Source: Citrobacter sp. Res13-Sevr-PEB04-36 (GTDB taxonomy: Bacteria > Pseudomonadota > Gammaproteobacteria > Enterobacterales > Enterobacteriaceae). Taken from it: a stretch of 64,000 bases of DNA. The position numbers were made by a program, and so were the translations under genes. The notes below the pieces were generated by a model. The model did not search any database. It was not told where the DNA came from and worked only from the letters and a program-made list of their open reading frames with translations. The stretch covers positions 19,904-83,903 of the forward strand of contig NZ_JADABY010000079.1 of NCBI RefSeq assembly GCF_015672735.1, given 5' to 3'. Below, piece after piece: positions 41,394 through 53,996 of the stretch; the stretch's first letter is position 1, and every line of letters starts with the position of its first letter.

Positions 41394-42440
41394 CTAAATC
41401 GGGCGGCGACGGGTTAACGCGACACCGGCACCGATCAAGGCCCCGACAATGCCCCACATAATCATCAGGAAAGCACGGCGTGGGCTATCACGTTTTACCG
41501 GCTCTTCCGGCGTCCGCAAATAACGATAGGTCTGAAAACGTGGGTCCAGTGTTGGTCCGACGTTCAGAGTATTCAGCATGGCTCTGTTTTGGAAATAATC
41601 CAGATCGAATTCCGGACCGACTGCCTGCAGGTTTTCGAGTCGCGCCTGCAGCATAGGACGTCCGAGTAAAAACAGCTCAGAGTCCGGTAATTCATCCGCA
41701 GGCACATCTGTTGAAGTGCGAGAAATATTATGCAGTTCTGCAATTTTGAGCGCCTGTTCAATGTTATGAACACGACGAGAGAAAAGCGATTTCGCCACCT
41801 CTTCCTGGCGTTTGACCTGCGCTTTCATCTGTACAGTACGCGCAGCCCACGCGCCCTTTAACTCATCGTTCAGATGACGTGCAGCACGCTGGCTGGCAAA
41901 CGCCACATACTGGCGCAACAGGTTGTTGGCATCAGGGGCCGTCTCAGCAATCAGCCTCACGCTGTCATTAGTATTACGAACCGCATCGCCAGGCATAAAC
42001 TGGATGTTATTGATTAACTCGTCCAACAATGCTGCATCAGCTTTACTGTTGCCAACCATCCGTTGCTTAAAGTAATCGGTCTGCTGCCAGAACTCACGGC
42101 GCGTATCCCACGAGGCAACCTGCATGACGAACTCTTTATAAGCCTCGTCCATCACCGACGGTTGATCCGCTGACGCAAGGTTGGCCTTAATATCCAGATT
42201 ACGTAAAAACTGCTGTTGAGAGTAATAGCCACCCAACATATTCACCGTAGGCCGGTCAGAAATGGCGGTCGCACTCCACTCCTGACGCGCAAAAAATGTA
42301 TAGGCGAGGGCAACAAGCGCAAAGACGAGGGCCATACCGACAATCCACACCTTCCCTGCCCATAAGGTCCGAAACAACCCACGGATGTCCAGTTCATTTT
42401 CAGTGTTCACGGCATGTTCTCCCGGTAATGGCTGTGTCAT
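41394..42440 (-). CDS. wzzE: ECA chain length regulator WzzE
   Basis: Polysaccharide co-polymerase of 348 residues that sets ECA chain length. Transmembrane helices lie near both ends: about 32-52, and 320-340 with the proline-rich [21 protein letters not shown] periplasmic coiled-coil domain lies between. The C-terminus is very basic (ALTRRRPI). It is 11 bp after wecA. Confidence 0.96.
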   Translation of the reverse strand: MTQPLPGEHAVNTENELDIRGLFRTLWAGKVWIVGMALVFALVALAYTFFARQEWSATAISDRPTVNMLGGYYSQQQFLRNLDIKANLASADQPSVMDEAYKEFVMQVASWDTRREFWQQTDYFKQRMVGNSKADAALLDELINNIQFMPGDAVRNTNDSVRLIAETAPDANNLLRQYVAFASQRAARHLNDELKGAWAARTVQMKAQVKRQEEVAKSLFSRRVHNIEQALKIAELHNISRTSTDVPADELPDSELFLLGRPMLQARLENLQAVGPEFDLDYFQNRAMLNTLNVGPTLDPRFQTYRYLRTPEEPVKRDSPRRAFLMIMWGIVGALIGAGVALTRRRPI

Positions 42441-42451
42441 CGCTTCCTCAT

Positions 42452-43555
42452 TTACTTAGTTAAGTTTGGCTTGTTTTCGCGGTTTCTTCGTAGCCTGCGC
42501 TTCATACGCTTGATAAATCTAGCCACCTTCCAGGCACGCTTGATGCAATAACCGTAGAAGAAGAATGCTAGCAAAAACAGCACCAGCATGAACCATTCCG
42601 GCACTAAATGAGAATATTCTGCCAGCACACCAATGGCGGCCAGAATCGCAGCAGCCAGCGTAATCAGGACAAACGCCTGTCGGGATGTAAACCCTGCACG
42701 CATGATCAAATGATGAATATGCTGGCGATCCGGAGAGAACGGACTCATCCCCTTACGCAAACGACGATACATGATGGCCACCATATCCATCAGGGGAATG
42801 GCGATAATCCACAGCGCAGTGACCGGGCTAATAGGATGGGTTTTACCCTGCGTAGTTTCCAGCAGGATCCAGATAACGGTAAAACCAATTAGTGTACTGC
42901 CCGCATCGCCCATAAAGACTTTGTAGCGACGACCCAGCACGCCGAGGTTGAGCATAATATAAGGCAGAATGGCGGCAATCATCGCGAAGCACCAGATTGC
43001 CAGGCTGGTTTGTCCATCAAACCAGAGGATCAAGCCCATTGCGGCAAAGGATACGCTGGACAGTCCACCTAACAGGCCATCAATACCATCTACCATATTA
43101 AAGGCGTTAATCGCGGCCCAAACGGCGAAAAGAGTCAGGAAATAGCCGAACGGACCGAGAACCATCTCCCAGGGGCCAAAGATGTAGCCCAGACTACTGA
43201 GATAGAGTTTGCCAACCACCATCATAATGACGCCGATGGCCGCCTGAATTGTAGCGCGAATTTTTACGCTAATATCATAACGATCGTCCAGCGCGCCGAT
43301 AAACACCAGCACGCCAGCGCAGGCGAGATAGAGAGAAGCATGTGGAATGTAATAATTTGCAATTAAAAACGTGAAGCAAATCCCCGCATAAACCGAGATT
43401 CCCCCAACCAATGGTATCAGCCCCTGGTGACGTTTACGGAAGTTGGGTTTATCCACTAAGCCTATTTTTTTTGCGACCTTACGTGCAAAAAAAAGGAACA
43501 ATGTCGTGAATAGAAAAATACTGATGAGATCAGTACTTGCTGTCAGTAAATTCAC
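42452..43555 (-). CDS. wecA: Undecaprenyl-phosphate GlcNAc-1-phosphate transferase WecA
   Basis: Starts the synthesis of ECA (and many O antigens) on the lipid carrier. It has 367 residues with about 11 helices. The metal-binding DDRYD is near residue 90. NAFNMVDGIDGL (near 150) and the cytoplasmic DRQHIHHLIM (near 276) are family hallmarks. First gene of the ECA operon, downstream of rho on the same strand, with the rho terminator in between. Confidence 0.97.
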   Translation of the reverse strand: MNLLTASTDLISIFLFTTLFLFFARKVAKKIGLVDKPNFRKRHQGLIPLVGGISVYAGICFTFLIANYYIPHASLYLACAGVLVFIGALDDRYDISVKIRATIQAAIGVIMMVVGKLYLSSLGYIFGPWEMVLGPFGYFLTLFAVWAAINAFNMVDGIDGLLGGLSSVSFAAMGLILWFDGQTSLAIWCFAMIAAILPYIMLNLGVLGRRYKVFMGDAGSTLIGFTVIWILLETTQGKTHPISPVTALWIIAIPLMDMVAIMYRRLRKGMSPFSPDRQHIHHLIMRAGFTSRQAFVLITLAAAILAAIGVLAEYSHLVPEWFMLVLFLLAFFFYGYCIKRAWKVARFIKRMKRRLRRNRENKPNLTK

Positions 43556-43742
43556 AATGCGTGCTCTCAGAGAAAATTATTAGCAGAAGTATAACCACGA
43601 AGACCTTTATTCAGAAGGGAAACTCCGTTCCGAAATACCTGTTTTGTATAATTATTAATCACACGACGCGAATGATGTATCGGACACAAAATAAAGACGG
43701 ATAACATCACTGTTGTTTATGTGTCGCTTAGGTTACAGACAT

Positions 43743-43775
43743 AAAAGCAAAACGCCACGTAAAACGTGGCGTTTT
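43743..43775 (-). terminator. Terminator after rho
   Basis: On the minus strand AACGCCACG-TTTTA-CGTGGCGTT is followed by TTGCTTTT. It lies about 15 bp past the rho stop and before the wecA leader, separating the two units. Confidence 0.88.
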
Positions 43776-43790
43776 CAGAGGATGCTCGAC

Positions 43791-45050
43791 TTAAGAGCGC
43801 TTCATCATATCGAAGAAGTCGTCATTGGTCTTGGTCATCGCCAGCTTGTTAATGAGGAATTCCATCGCATCAATTTCCCCCATCGGATGGATAATTTTGC
43901 GCAGGATCCACATTTTCTGCAGCTCTTCCTGAGTGGTGAGCAGCTCTTCTTTACGGGTACCGGAACGGTTGTAGTCGATAGCCGGGAAGACGCGTTTTTC
44001 AGCAATCTTACGCGAGAGGTGCAGTTCCATGTTGCCGGTACCTTTAAACTCTTCATAGATAACTTCATCCATTTTAGAGCCGGTATCGACCAGAGCCGTG
44101 GCGATAATGGTCAGGCTTCCACCCTCTTCCACGTTACGTGCCGCACCGAAGAAACGCTTCGGACGATGCAGGGCGTTAGCGTCCACACCACCGGTCAACA
44201 CTTTACCGGAAGCCGGTACGACGGTGTTGTAGGCACGTGCCAGACGGGTGATGGAGTCGAGCAGGATGATAACGTCTTTCTTGTGTTCAACCAGACGTTT
44301 CGCTTTCTCGATAACCATTTCCGCAACCTGAACGTGACGGGATGCTGGTTCGTCAAAGGTGGAAGCAATCACTTCACCTTTCACCAGACGCTGCATCTCG
44401 GTTACTTCTTCCGGACGTTCGTCAATCAGCAGAACCATCAGAACGCAGTCTGGGTGGTTGTAGGCAATGCTCTGCGCGATGTTCTGCAGCAGCATAGTTT
44501 TACCGGCTTTCGGCGGAGCCACAATCAGACCACGCTGACCACGACCGATCGGCGATGCCAGATCCAGGACGCGAGCCGTTAAATCTTCCGTTGAGCCGTT
44601 ACCACGTTCCATACGCAGACGTGAGTTTGCGTGCAGCGGGGTTAAGTTCTCGAACAGAATCTTATTACGCGCGTTTTCCGGCTTGTCGTAGTTAACTTCG
44701 TTAACTTTCAACAATGCAAAGTAACGCTCACCCTCTTTAGGAGGACGAATCTTACCGGAAATGGTGTCACCAGTGCGGAGGTTGAAACGGCGGATTTGGC
44801 TAGGGGATACGTAGATGTCGTCTGGGCCTGCGAGGTAGGAACTGTCTCCTGAACGGAGGAAACCAAATCCATCCTGCAATATCTCCAGCACACCGTCACC
44901 AAAGATATCTTCGCCACTCTTTGCGTGCTGCTTCAGGATGGCAAAAATAATGTCCTGCTTGCGCATACGAGCCAGGTTTTCCAGACCCATATTTTCGCCG
45001 AGAGTGATCAGCTCAGAAACCGGCGTATTCTTTAATTCGGTAAGATTCAT
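43791..45050 (-). CDS. rho: Transcription termination factor Rho
   Basis: Hexameric RNA helicase that ends transcription. It has 419 residues, near-identical to E. coli Rho: an N-terminal RNA-binding domain with GFGFLR (62-67), Walker [10 protein letters not shown] near 179, Walker [17 protein letters not shown] near 260, and the Q-loop and R-loop beyond. ATG 45050 (MNLTELKN) is the conserved start. Expression is autoregulated by attenuation in the leader, which carries a reading frame (next entry). Confidence 0.98.
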   Translation of the reverse strand: MNLTELKNTPVSELITLGENMGLENLARMRKQDIIFAILKQHAKSGEDIFGDGVLEILQDGFGFLRSGDSSYLAGPDDIYVSPSQIRRFNLRTGDTISGKIRPPKEGERYFALLKVNEVNYDKPENARNKILFENLTPLHANSRLRMERGNGSTEDLTARVLDLASPIGRGQRGLIVAPPKAGKTMLLQNIAQSIAYNHPDCVLMVLLIDERPEEVTEMQRLVKGEVIASTFDEPASRHVQVAEMVIEKAKRLVEHKKDVIILLDSITRLARAYNTVVPASGKVLTGGVDANALHRPKRFFGAARNVEEGGSLTIIATALVDTGSKMDEVIYEEFKGTGNMELHLSRKIAEKRVFPAIDYNRSGTRKEELLTTQEELQKMWILRKIIHPMGEIDAMEFLINKLAMTKTNDDFFDMMKRS

Positions 45051-45128
45051 AATGGTGTGAGTTCTTAAACTTGGGGTAAATCTCGAACTTAATGTTGTGA
45101 ATGGTATGGCAGGGTCATCCATGCCTGT

Positions 45129-45257
45129 TTACGGCCATCGACTCATGTCTGTTCGCTGTCTGGTCACAGGAAAGTACGCAGAACTGAAACGACAAGACGG
45201 ATTGAGCGACAAGCCAAGAATCTGTCCACTTCTCGCGTGAGAGACAACGGGAAGCAT
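45129..45257 (-). CDS. rhoL: rho leader ORF (rhoL-like, reshaped)
   Basis: A 42-codon frame upstream of rho: it begins M-L-P-V-V-S-H-A-R-S-G-Q and includes LNPSCRFSSAYFPVTRQR, clearly related to the 33-residue RhoL peptide of E. coli. The E. coli start codon position reads GCG here, and its stop position reads TGG. So the frame extends 7 codons upstream to an ATG and 3 beyond to TAA (ends SRWP). There is no strong ribosome site before the new ATG. Conservation of the middle supports a real role in the leader; translation is unproven. Confidence 0.45.
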   Translation of the reverse strand: MLPVVSHARSGQILGLSLNPSCRFSSAYFPVTRQRTDMSRWP

Positions 45258-45389
45258 TGGATATACAAGATTCAAACTTAATAAGGTATGTTTAATACGA
45301 AGTCAACACTAACTTAGCACGACTCAAGTCGGGCGTCCAGTCATCCGAAGAATTTAGGAATCGGGTCGCCCGAACTTGATAATTCCGTC

Positions 45390-45719
45390 TTACGCCAGGT
45401 TAGCGTCGAGGAACTCTTTCAGCTGACCTTTGGACAGTGCGCCGACTTTTGTCGCCGCAACTTCACCGTTTTTGAACAGCAGCAGGGTCGGGATACCACG
45501 AATGCCATACTTCGGTGCGGTGCCTGGGTTTTGGTCAATGTTCAGTTTCGCAACCGTCAATTTGCCCTGATACTCGTCAGCGATTTCATCCAGAATTGGA
45601 GCGATCATTTTACACGGTCCGCACCACTCTGCCCAAAAATCAACGAGGATAGCTCCGTCCGCTTTGAGTACATCCGTGTCAAAACTGTCGTCTGTCAGGT
45701 GAATAATTTTATCGCTCAT
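45390..45719 (-). CDS. trxA: Thioredoxin 1 TrxA
   Basis: Main cytosolic disulfide reductase, 109 residues including the start methionine, essentially identical to E. coli TrxA. The redox motif WCGPC is at residues 32-36 and the cis-proline in GIPTLL near 77. ATG 45719 has GGAG upstream. A longer frame to 45761 is not the gene. An ERIC repeat starts 37 bp upstream of the start. Confidence 0.98.
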
Positions 45720-45755
45720 AATAACTCCACAGGAATAAGCCTGGTGTGTTGGTGT

Positions 45756-45877
45756 ATACACATCCTCTTTCAGCCGCCTCTTTGTTGGCTGCGCTCTTCA
45801 CCTCCAGTCACGTATTATGTACGCTTCTGTAGACGCATTCGCTTGCCGCTTCGACGCATCAAGAATGATTTGTGTAC
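45756..45877. repeat. ERIC repeat between trxA and rhlB
   Basis: About 122 bp in the opposite orientation to the other ERICs, with ends atacac/gtgtac. It contains gttggctgcg and ccagtcacgta and the inverted ends cttcgacgcatc/ttcagccgcctc. It lies just upstream of trxA, so it may be in the trxA promoter or leader. The centre is more diverged than in the other copies. Confidence 0.85.
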
Positions 45878-45958
45878 AGCATTAACCAACTAAAGGTTGA
45901 CTTTATTTCACCGGATACGCTTTCGTAAAGCAATAGTAAGCTGATATTCTACCACACT

Positions 45959-47227
45959 ATGAGCAAAACACATTTAACAGAACAGAAGTTTTCCGACTTC
46001 GCCCTGCACCCACAGGTGATAGAAGCCCTTGAAAATAAAGGGTTTCATAATTGCACGCCCATTCAGGCACTCGCCCTCCCGCTAACGCTGGCAGGTCGTG
46101 ATGTTGCAGGGCAGGCGCAAACCGGTACCGGGAAAACGATGGCGTTCCTGACGTCAACGTTTCATTATCTCCTCTCTCATCCCGCGATTGCCGATCGCAA
46201 GGTGAACCAACCGCGTGCCTTAATTATGGCGCCAACGCGTGAGTTAGCCGTGCAGATCCACGCCGATGCGGAACCACTGGCGCAGACTACCGGCCTGAAA
46301 TTAGGCCTGGCCTATGGCGGCGACGGTTACGACAAACAATTGAAAGTGCTGGAAAGCGGCGTCGATATCCTTATCGGCACCACGGGCCGTCTCATTGACT
46401 ACGCAAAACAGAACCACATCAACCTGGGCGCGATTCAGGTCGTGGTACTGGATGAAGCCGATCGCATGTACGATCTGGGCTTTATTAAAGATATCCGCTG
46501 GCTGTTCCGTCGTATGCCGCCAACCAACCAGCGTCTGAATATGCTGTTTTCTGCGACTCTCTCCTACCGCGTTCGCGAACTGGCGTTCGAACAAATGAAC
46601 AATGCCGAGTACGTTGAAGTCGAACCGGAACAGAAGACGGGCCACCGCATTAAAGAAGAGCTCTTCTATCCTTCAAACGAAGAGAAAATGCGTTTACTGC
46701 AAACGCTGATCGAAGAAGAGTGGCCGGATCGCGCTATTGTTTTTGCGAACACTAAACACCGTTGCGAAGATATCTGGGGCAGCCTTGCTGCTGACGGCCA
46801 TCGCGTCGGTCTGCTGACCGGTGATGTGGCACAGAAAAAACGTCTGCGCATTCTGGAAGAATTCACCCGTGGCGATCTCGACATTCTGGTCGCGACCGAC
46901 GTTGCCGCACGTGGTCTGCATATTCCAGCCGTCACACATGTGTTTAACTATGACCTGCCGGATGACTGTGAAGACTACGTACACCGTATCGGTCGTACCG
47001 GTCGTGCAGGCGCAAGCGGACACTCCATCAGCCTGGCCTGTGAAGAGTACGCGTTGAATTTACCTGCCATCGAGGCCTATATCGGCCATTCGATTCCGGT
47101 CAGCAAATATAACCCGGATGCACTGATGACCGATTTGCCAAAACCGCTGCGCCTGACGCGAACGCGTCCTGGCAATGGCCCACGCCGCACCGGTGGTGCT
47201 CCGCGTAATCGTCGTCGTTCAGGTTAA
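45959..47227 (+). CDS. rhlB: DEAD-box RNA helicase RhlB
   Basis: RNA helicase of the RNA degradosome, bound to RNase E. It has 422 residues. The Q motif is FHNCTPIQ, motif [10 protein letters not shown] near 49-57, the DEAD box [11 protein letters not shown] near 165, SAT in LFSATLS, and [10 protein letters not shown] near 345. The C-terminal tail is Arg/Gly-rich ([22 protein letters not shown]). It is divergent from trxA and precedes gppA. Confidence 0.98.
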   Translation: MSKTHLTEQKFSDFALHPQVIEALENKGFHNCTPIQALALPLTLAGRDVAGQAQTGTGKTMAFLTSTFHYLLSHPAIADRKVNQPRALIMAPTRELAVQIHADAEPLAQTTGLKLGLAYGGDGYDKQLKVLESGVDILIGTTGRLIDYAKQNHINLGAIQVVVLDEADRMYDLGFIKDIRWLFRRMPPTNQRLNMLFSATLSYRVRELAFEQMNNAEYVEVEPEQKTGHRIKEELFYPSNEEKMRLLQTLIEEEWPDRAIVFANTKHRCEDIWGSLAADGHRVGLLTGDVAQKKRLRILEEFTRGDLDILVATDVAARGLHIPAVTHVFNYDLPDDCEDYVHRIGRTGRAGASGHSISLACEEYALNLPAIEAYIGHSIPVSKYNPDALMTDLPKPLRLTRTRPGNGPRRTGGAPRNRRRSG

Positions 47228-47240
47228 GAAACGTTATGCC

Positions 47241-47320
47241 ATACACAAAATCATTCAGCCTGTATCAAGGCGGTGAGAAAACGCAGCCAACACAGATACA
47301 GGTCGAAGGATGAAGTGTAT
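47241..47320. repeat. Internally deleted ERIC repeat overlapping the gppA start codon
   Basis: 80 bp with intact ERIC ends (atacac...gtgtat) and the cgcagccaacac segment. The central palindrome is missing. Its last two bases are the A and T of the gppA ATG, and its arm provides the GAAGGA ribosome site. Confidence 0.88.
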
Positions 47321-48800
47321 GAATTCTACCTCGTTGTATGCAGCGATTGATCTCGGTTCCAATAGTTTTCATATGCTGGTTGTACGCGAGGTAGCGGGAA
47401 GCATCCAGACGCTCACGCGAATTAAACGCAAGGTACGCCTGGCCGCTGGCCTGAATAGTGATAATGCGCTCTCTGCTGAAGCCATGGAGCGCGGTTGGCA
47501 ATGTCTACGCCTGTTTGCTGAACGTCTGCAGGATATTCCTCAGCCACAAATTCGCGTGGTTGCCACGGCAACACTGCGCATCGCCACCAATGCCGACATT
47601 TTTATTGCTAAAGCGCAAGAGATCCTCGGCTGTGCCGTTCAGGTTATTAGCGGTGAAGAAGAAGCTCGGCTGATTTATCAGGGCGTTGCCCACACCACCG
47701 GCGGTGCCGATCAGCGTCTGGTCGTCGATATCGGCGGAGCCAGTACCGAACTGGTCACTGGCTCAGGTGCACAAACCACCTCTTTGTTTAGCCTGTCAAT
47801 GGGCTGCGTCACGTGGCTCGAACGGTACTTTACCGATCGTAATCTGGCGCAGGAAAACTTTGACGAGGCAGAGAAGGCGGCGCGTGAAGTCTTGCGTCCT
47901 GTCGCTGACAATCTACGTTTTCACGGCTGGAAAGTGTGTGTCGGGGCTTCTGGCACCGTACAGGCACTGCAGGAAATCATGATGGCGCAGGGCATGGACG
48001 AGCGCATTACGCTGGCAAAACTTCAGCAGTTAAAGCAGCGCGCCATTCATTGTGGACGTCTTGAAGAGCTGGAAATCGAAGGGTTAACGCTGGAACGTGC
48101 GCTGGTGTTCCCCAGCGGGCTGGCAATCCTGATCGCCATTTTCACTGAGCTCAATATCCAGTGTATGACCCTTGCTGGCGGCGCATTACGTGAAGGTCTG
48201 GTCTATGGCATGCTGCATCTGGCCGTGGACCAGGACATTCGCAGTCGCACGTTGAGAAATATTCAGCGTCGATTTATGGTCGATACCGATCAGGCGCATC
48301 GTGTCGCTAACCTGGCAAGTAAATTCCTCGATCAGGTTGAGAAGAAGTGGCATCTGGAATCTATCAGCCGCGAACTACTGATTAGTGCCTGTCAGTTGCA
48401 TGAGATTGGACTCAGCGTCGATTTTAAGCAGGCGCCGCAGCATGCGGCCTATCTGGTGCGTAATCTCGATCTTCCGGGATTCACCCCCGCACAGAAAAAA
48501 CTGTTAGCCACGCTGTTACTCAACCAAACCAACCCGGTCGACCTCTCTTCGCTCCATCAGCAAAACGCCGTGCCACCGCGTATCGCGGAACATCTTTGCC
48601 GTTTGCTGCGTCTGGCGATCATTTTTGCCAGCCGTCGCCGGGACGATTTAGTACCGGAAATTCATCTCGAAGCGAAGAACGAGCATCTCACGGTAACGCT
48701 GCCTGAAGACTGGCTGGCACATCATCCGCTGGGTAAAGAGCTTATCGATCAGGAAAGCCAATGGCAGAGCTATGTCCACTGGCCTTTAGAAGTGCACTAA
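47319..48800 (+). CDS. gppA: Guanosine pentaphosphate phosphatase/exopolyphosphatase GppA
   Basis: Converts pppGpp to ppGpp and can degrade polyphosphate. It is in the Ppx/GppA actin-like ATPase family. The phosphate loops [13 protein letters not shown] at the N-terminus and [12 protein letters not shown] near residue 145 are clear. I chose ATG 47319 ([13 protein letters not shown], 493 residues), which aligns with E. coli and has GAAGGA eight bases upstream. An ATG at 47310 adds three codons and overlaps that site. Downstream of rhlB. Confidence 0.96.
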   Translation: MNSTSLYAAIDLGSNSFHMLVVREVAGSIQTLTRIKRKVRLAAGLNSDNALSAEAMERGWQCLRLFAERLQDIPQPQIRVVATATLRIATNADIFIAKAQEILGCAVQVISGEEEARLIYQGVAHTTGGADQRLVVDIGGASTELVTGSGAQTTSLFSLSMGCVTWLERYFTDRNLAQENFDEAEKAAREVLRPVADNLRFHGWKVCVGASGTVQALQEIMMAQGMDERITLAKLQQLKQRAIHCGRLEELEIEGLTLERALVFPSGLAILIAIFTELNIQCMTLAGGALREGLVYGMLHLAVDQDIRSRTLRNIQRRFMVDTDQAHRVANLASKFLDQVEKKWHLESISRELLISACQLHEIGLSVDFKQAPQHAAYLVRNLDLPGFTPAQKKLLATLLLNQTNPVDLSSLHQQNAVPPRIAEHLCRLLRLAIIFASRRRDDLVPEIHLEAKNEHLTVTLPEDWLAHHPLGKELIDQESQWQSYVHWPLEVH

Positions 48801-48810
48801 CCCTCAAGTA

Positions 48811-48841
48811 TTGCCGGATGGCCTACGCTTATCCGGCCGAC
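48811..48841. repeat. Single REP element between gppA and rep
   Basis: ttgccggatggcctacgcttatccggccgac, a short REP palindrome between two convergent 3' ends. Confidence 0.8.
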
Positions 48842-48847
48842 AAAAAA

Positions 48848-51235
<2,388 letters not shown>

Positions 51236-51236
51236 T

Positions 51237-51273
51237 AAAAAGCCCAGTGAGCGTAAGCTCACTGGGCTTTTTT
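51237..51273. terminator. Bidirectional terminator between ppiC and ilvC
   Basis: AAAAAGCCCAGTGAGC-gtaa then GCTCACTGGGCTTTTTT. The 12-bp perfect stem with A-run and T-run on both sides serves the convergent ppiC and ilvC transcripts. Confidence 0.95.
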
Positions 51274-51286
51274 GATAGTGGAAAGC

Positions 51287-51354
51287 GATTCCGTTCCGCT
51301 AAGCATTTCGATTTGCAGCCAACGCATCTGCAAGTCGAAAGGCGACGAGGAATC
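51287..51354. repeat. Short ERIC derivative overlapping the ilvC stop codon
   Basis: About 68 bp with inverted ends gattcc/ggaatc and the ERIC arm cagccaacgcatctgcaa...gaaaggcgacgag. The centre and most of the left half are missing. Its right end runs through the first two bases of the ilvC stop codon, so the ilvC 3' boundary was set by the repeat. Confidence 0.75.
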
Positions 51355-52828
51355 AGCCTGCGACAGCAATACGCTTCATGTCAGTCATATAACCGCGCAG
51401 TTTCTGGCCCACTTTCTCGATTTCGTGGCCACGAATCGCATCGTTAACATCACGCAGCTGAGCGTTATCTACCGCACCTTCAGCAATAGCTTTACCCAGG
51501 TCGCCGGTTTGCAGTGTAGTCATGAACTCTTTCAGCAGCGGTACGCAAGCGTAAGAGAACAGGTAGTTACCGTACTCTGCGGTATCGGAGATCACCACGT
51601 TCATTTCATACAGACGCTTACGGGCGATAGTGTTGGCAATCAGCGGCAGCTCATGCAGTGATTCGTAGTAAGCCGACTCTTCGATGATGCCGGAATCCAC
51701 CATGGTTTCGAATGCCAGCTCAACGCCTGCTTTCACCATCGCGATCATCAGAACGCCTTTATCGAAGTACTCCTGCTCGCCAATCTTACCGTCAAACTGT
51801 GAAGCGGTTTCGAACGCGGTTTTACCGGTCTCTTCACGCCAGGTCAGCAGTTTCTTATCATCGTTAGCCCAGTCAGCCATCATACCGGAGGAGAATTCAC
51901 CGGAGATGATGTCATCCATGTGTTTCTGGAACAGCGGTGCCATGATCTCTTTGAGCTGTTCGGACAGCGCGTAAGCACGCAGTTTCGCCGGGTTAGACAG
52001 ACGGTCCATCATCAGAGTGATGCCGCCCTGCTTCAGCGCTTCGGTGATGGTTTCCCAGCCGAACTGAATCAGTTTTTCCGCGTATGCCGGGTCGGTACCC
52101 TCTTCCACCAGCTTGTCGAAGCACAGCAGAGAACCAGCCTGCAGCATACCGCACAGGATAGTCTGTTCACCCATCAGGTCAGATTTCACTTCCGCCACGA
52201 AAGAGGATTCCAGAACACCCGCACGGTGACCGCCCGTTGCCGCTGCCCAGGCTTTGGCAATCGCCATGCCTTCGCCTTTCGGGTCGTTTTCCGGGTGAAC
52301 CGCGATCAGCGTTGGCACGCCGAAACCACGTTTGTACTCTTCACGCACTTCGGTACCCGGGCACTTTGGCGCCACCATCACCACAGTAATGTCTTTACGG
52401 ATCTGCTCGCCCACTTCCACGATATTAAAGCCGTGAGAGTAGCCCAGCGCCGCGCCGTCTTTCATCAGCGGCTGTACGGAACGCACCACGTCAGAGTGCT
52501 GTTTGTCAGGCGTCAGGTTCACCACCAGATCGGCCTGCGGGATAAGCTCTTCGTAGGTACCGACTTTGAAGCCGTTTTCGGTCGCTTTACGCCAGGAAGC
52601 ACGCTTCTCGGCAATCGCTTCTTTACGCAGGGCGTAGGAGATATCCAAACCGGAGTCACGCATGTTCAGGCCCTGGTTCAGACCCTGAGCGCCACAGCCG
52701 ACGATGACCACTTTTTTACCCTGAAGGTAGCTCGCGCCATCGGCGAATTCGTCGCGGCCCATAAAGCGACATTTACCCAGCTGTGCCAGCTGCTGGCGCA
52801 GGTTCAGTGTATTAAAGTAGTTAGCCAT
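51353..52828 (-). CDS. ilvC: Ketol-acid reductoisomerase IlvC
   Basis: Second common step of valine and isoleucine synthesis: isomerises and reduces acetolactate with NADPH and Mg2+. It has 491 residues, the long class II form. The Rossmann motif [13 protein letters not shown] lies near residue 41. The acidic metal site is in GEQTILCG near 212 and the second knotted repeat after it. ATG 52828 (MANYFNTLN) is the E. coli start. It is divergent from its activator gene ilvY. Confidence 0.98.
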   Translation of the reverse strand: MANYFNTLNLRQQLAQLGKCRFMGRDEFADGASYLQGKKVVIVGCGAQGLNQGLNMRDSGLDISYALRKEAIAEKRASWRKATENGFKVGTYEELIPQADLVVNLTPDKQHSDVVRSVQPLMKDGAALGYSHGFNIVEVGEQIRKDITVVMVAPKCPGTEVREEYKRGFGVPTLIAVHPENDPKGEGMAIAKAWAAATGGHRAGVLESSFVAEVKSDLMGEQTILCGMLQAGSLLCFDKLVEEGTDPAYAEKLIQFGWETITEALKQGGITLMMDRLSNPAKLRAYALSEQLKEIMAPLFQKHMDDIISGEFSSGMMADWANDDKKLLTWREETGKTAFETASQFDGKIGEQEYFDKGVLMIAMVKAGVELAFETMVDSGIIEESAYYESLHELPLIANTIARKRLYEMNVVISDTAEYGNYLFSYACVPLLKEFMTTLQTGDLGKAIAEGAVDNAQLRDVNDAIRGHEIEKVGQKLRGYMTDMKRIAVAG

Positions 52829-52858
52829 GGTGGTGTACTCCGTGATGTTGTGTGTCGT

Positions 52859-52982
52859 TACTCTATGGATTTCGAGTTGTAGGAAGGCGGCAAGGCAGCG
52901 AATCCCCAGGAGCTTACTCAAGTAAGTGACTGGGGTGAGCTGACGCAGCCAACGCATCTGCAACTTGAAAGACGACGAGTAT
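52859..52982. repeat. ERIC repeat in the ilvC-ilvY intergenic region
   Basis: About 124 bp, the most canonical copy here: gaatccccaggagcttact, caagtaagtgactggggtga and caacgcatctgcaacttgaa are all present. It lies between the IlvY operator and the ilvC start codon, so it belongs to the ilvC leader. Confidence 0.96.
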
Positions 52983-53057
52983 ATTGTTCGGTTCGCGTTT
53001 CAGCGAGAATGAACCCACATTACAACAGGAAATTTATTGCGGAAATTGATATATTCA

Positions 53058-53082
53058 CAACGTCACGTTGCAATTTATGCAA
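53058..53082. promoter_or_regulatory. IlvY operator of ilvC/ilvY
   Basis: Two adjacent inverted repeats, caacgt-c-acgttg and ttgcaatttatgcaa, of the T-N11-A LysR type. They lie 24 bp before the ilvY start and at the far side of the ERIC from ilvC. In E. coli, IlvY binds tandem operators at this place and acetolactate switches on ilvC. Confidence 0.75.
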
Positions 53083-53105
53083 TGTAAAATCGTGGAGTGC
53101 GAGCC

Positions 53106-53996
53106 GTGGATTTACGCGATCTAAAAACCTTCCTGCACCTGGCGGAAAGTCGCCACTTTGGCCGCAGCGCGCGGGCGATGCACGTCAGCCCCTCCACGCT
53201 TTCCCGGCAGATTCAGCGACTCGAAGAGGATCTTGGCCAGCCGCTGTTCGTGCGGGATAACCGCACGGTCACGCTGACCGAAGCGGGCGAAGAGCTGCGC
53301 ATTTTTGCCCAGCAGACGTTATTGCAGTACCAGCAATTGCGCCACACCCTTGATCAGCAGGGGCCGTCGCTGTCGGGCGAGCTGCATATCTTTTGTTCGG
53401 TAACCGCCGCTTACAGCCATCTGCCGCCAATTCTCGATCGCTTTCGCGCCGAACACCCGTCAGTTGAAATTAAGCTGTCTACGGGTGATGCCGCTGATGC
53501 TATGGAAAAAGTGGTCACCGGAGAAGCGGATCTGGCAATAGCCGGGAAACCAGAAACCCTGCCTGGCGCGGTGGCATTCTCAATGCTGGAAAATCTGGCG
53601 GTGGTGTTAATTGCTCCGGCATTGCCGTGCCCGGTGCGCAATCAGGTGTCCATCGATGATCCCGACTGGTCCACTGTGCCGTTTATCATGGCCGACCAGG
53701 GCCCGGTACGCCGCCGGATTGAGCTGTGGTTCCGCCGTCATAAAATCAGCAATCCATCAATCTATGCCACGGTCGGCGGTCATGAGGCGATGGTCTCAAT
53801 GGTGGCGCTGGGCTGCGGCGTGGCGCTGCTGCCGGAAGTCGTGCTGGAAAACAGTCCGGAGCCGGTACGTAACCGCGTGATGATTTTAGAACGTAGCGAC
53901 GAGAAAACACCGTTTGAGCTGGGCGTTTGCGCACAAAAAAAGCGGCTGCATGAGCCGCTAATTGAAGCATTCTGGAGTTTGCTGCCTGGCCACTAA
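53106..53996 (+). CDS. ilvY: LysR-type activator of ilvC, IlvY
   Basis: A 296-residue LysR-family regulator that needs acetolactate or acetohydroxybutyrate to activate ilvC. The winged helix-turn-helix is at 1-60 (FLHLAESRHFGRSARAM, STLSRQIQRLE), then the co-inducer domain. I chose the GTG at 53106 (MDLRDLKTF): it has GGAG eight bases upstream and matches the E. coli start. Another in-frame GTG lies at 53097. A REP element begins right after its stop. Confidence 0.96.
   Translation: MDLRDLKTFLHLAESRHFGRSARAMHVSPSTLSRQIQRLEEDLGQPLFVRDNRTVTLTEAGEELRIFAQQTLLQYQQLRHTLDQQGPSLSGELHIFCSVTAAYSHLPPILDRFRAEHPSVEIKLSTGDAADAMEKVVTGEADLAIAGKPETLPGAVAFSMLENLAVVLIAPALPCPVRNQVSIDDPDWSTVPFIMADQGPVRRRIELWFRRHKISNPSIYATVGGHEAMVSMVALGCGVALLPEVVLENSPEPVRNRVMILERSDEKTPFELGVCAQKKRLHEPLIEAFWSLLPGH

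Noticed and set aside
43713..44582. Long plus-strand frame (289 codons) opposite rho
   Set aside because: It runs antisense through the highly conserved rho gene. Its product is rich in His, Phe and Gln, as shadow frames are, and no ribosome site or family match is seen.
51920..52882. 320-codon plus-strand frame opposite ilvC
   Set aside because: Shadow frame of ilvC with biased Phe, His and Gln content. It ends inside the ERIC.
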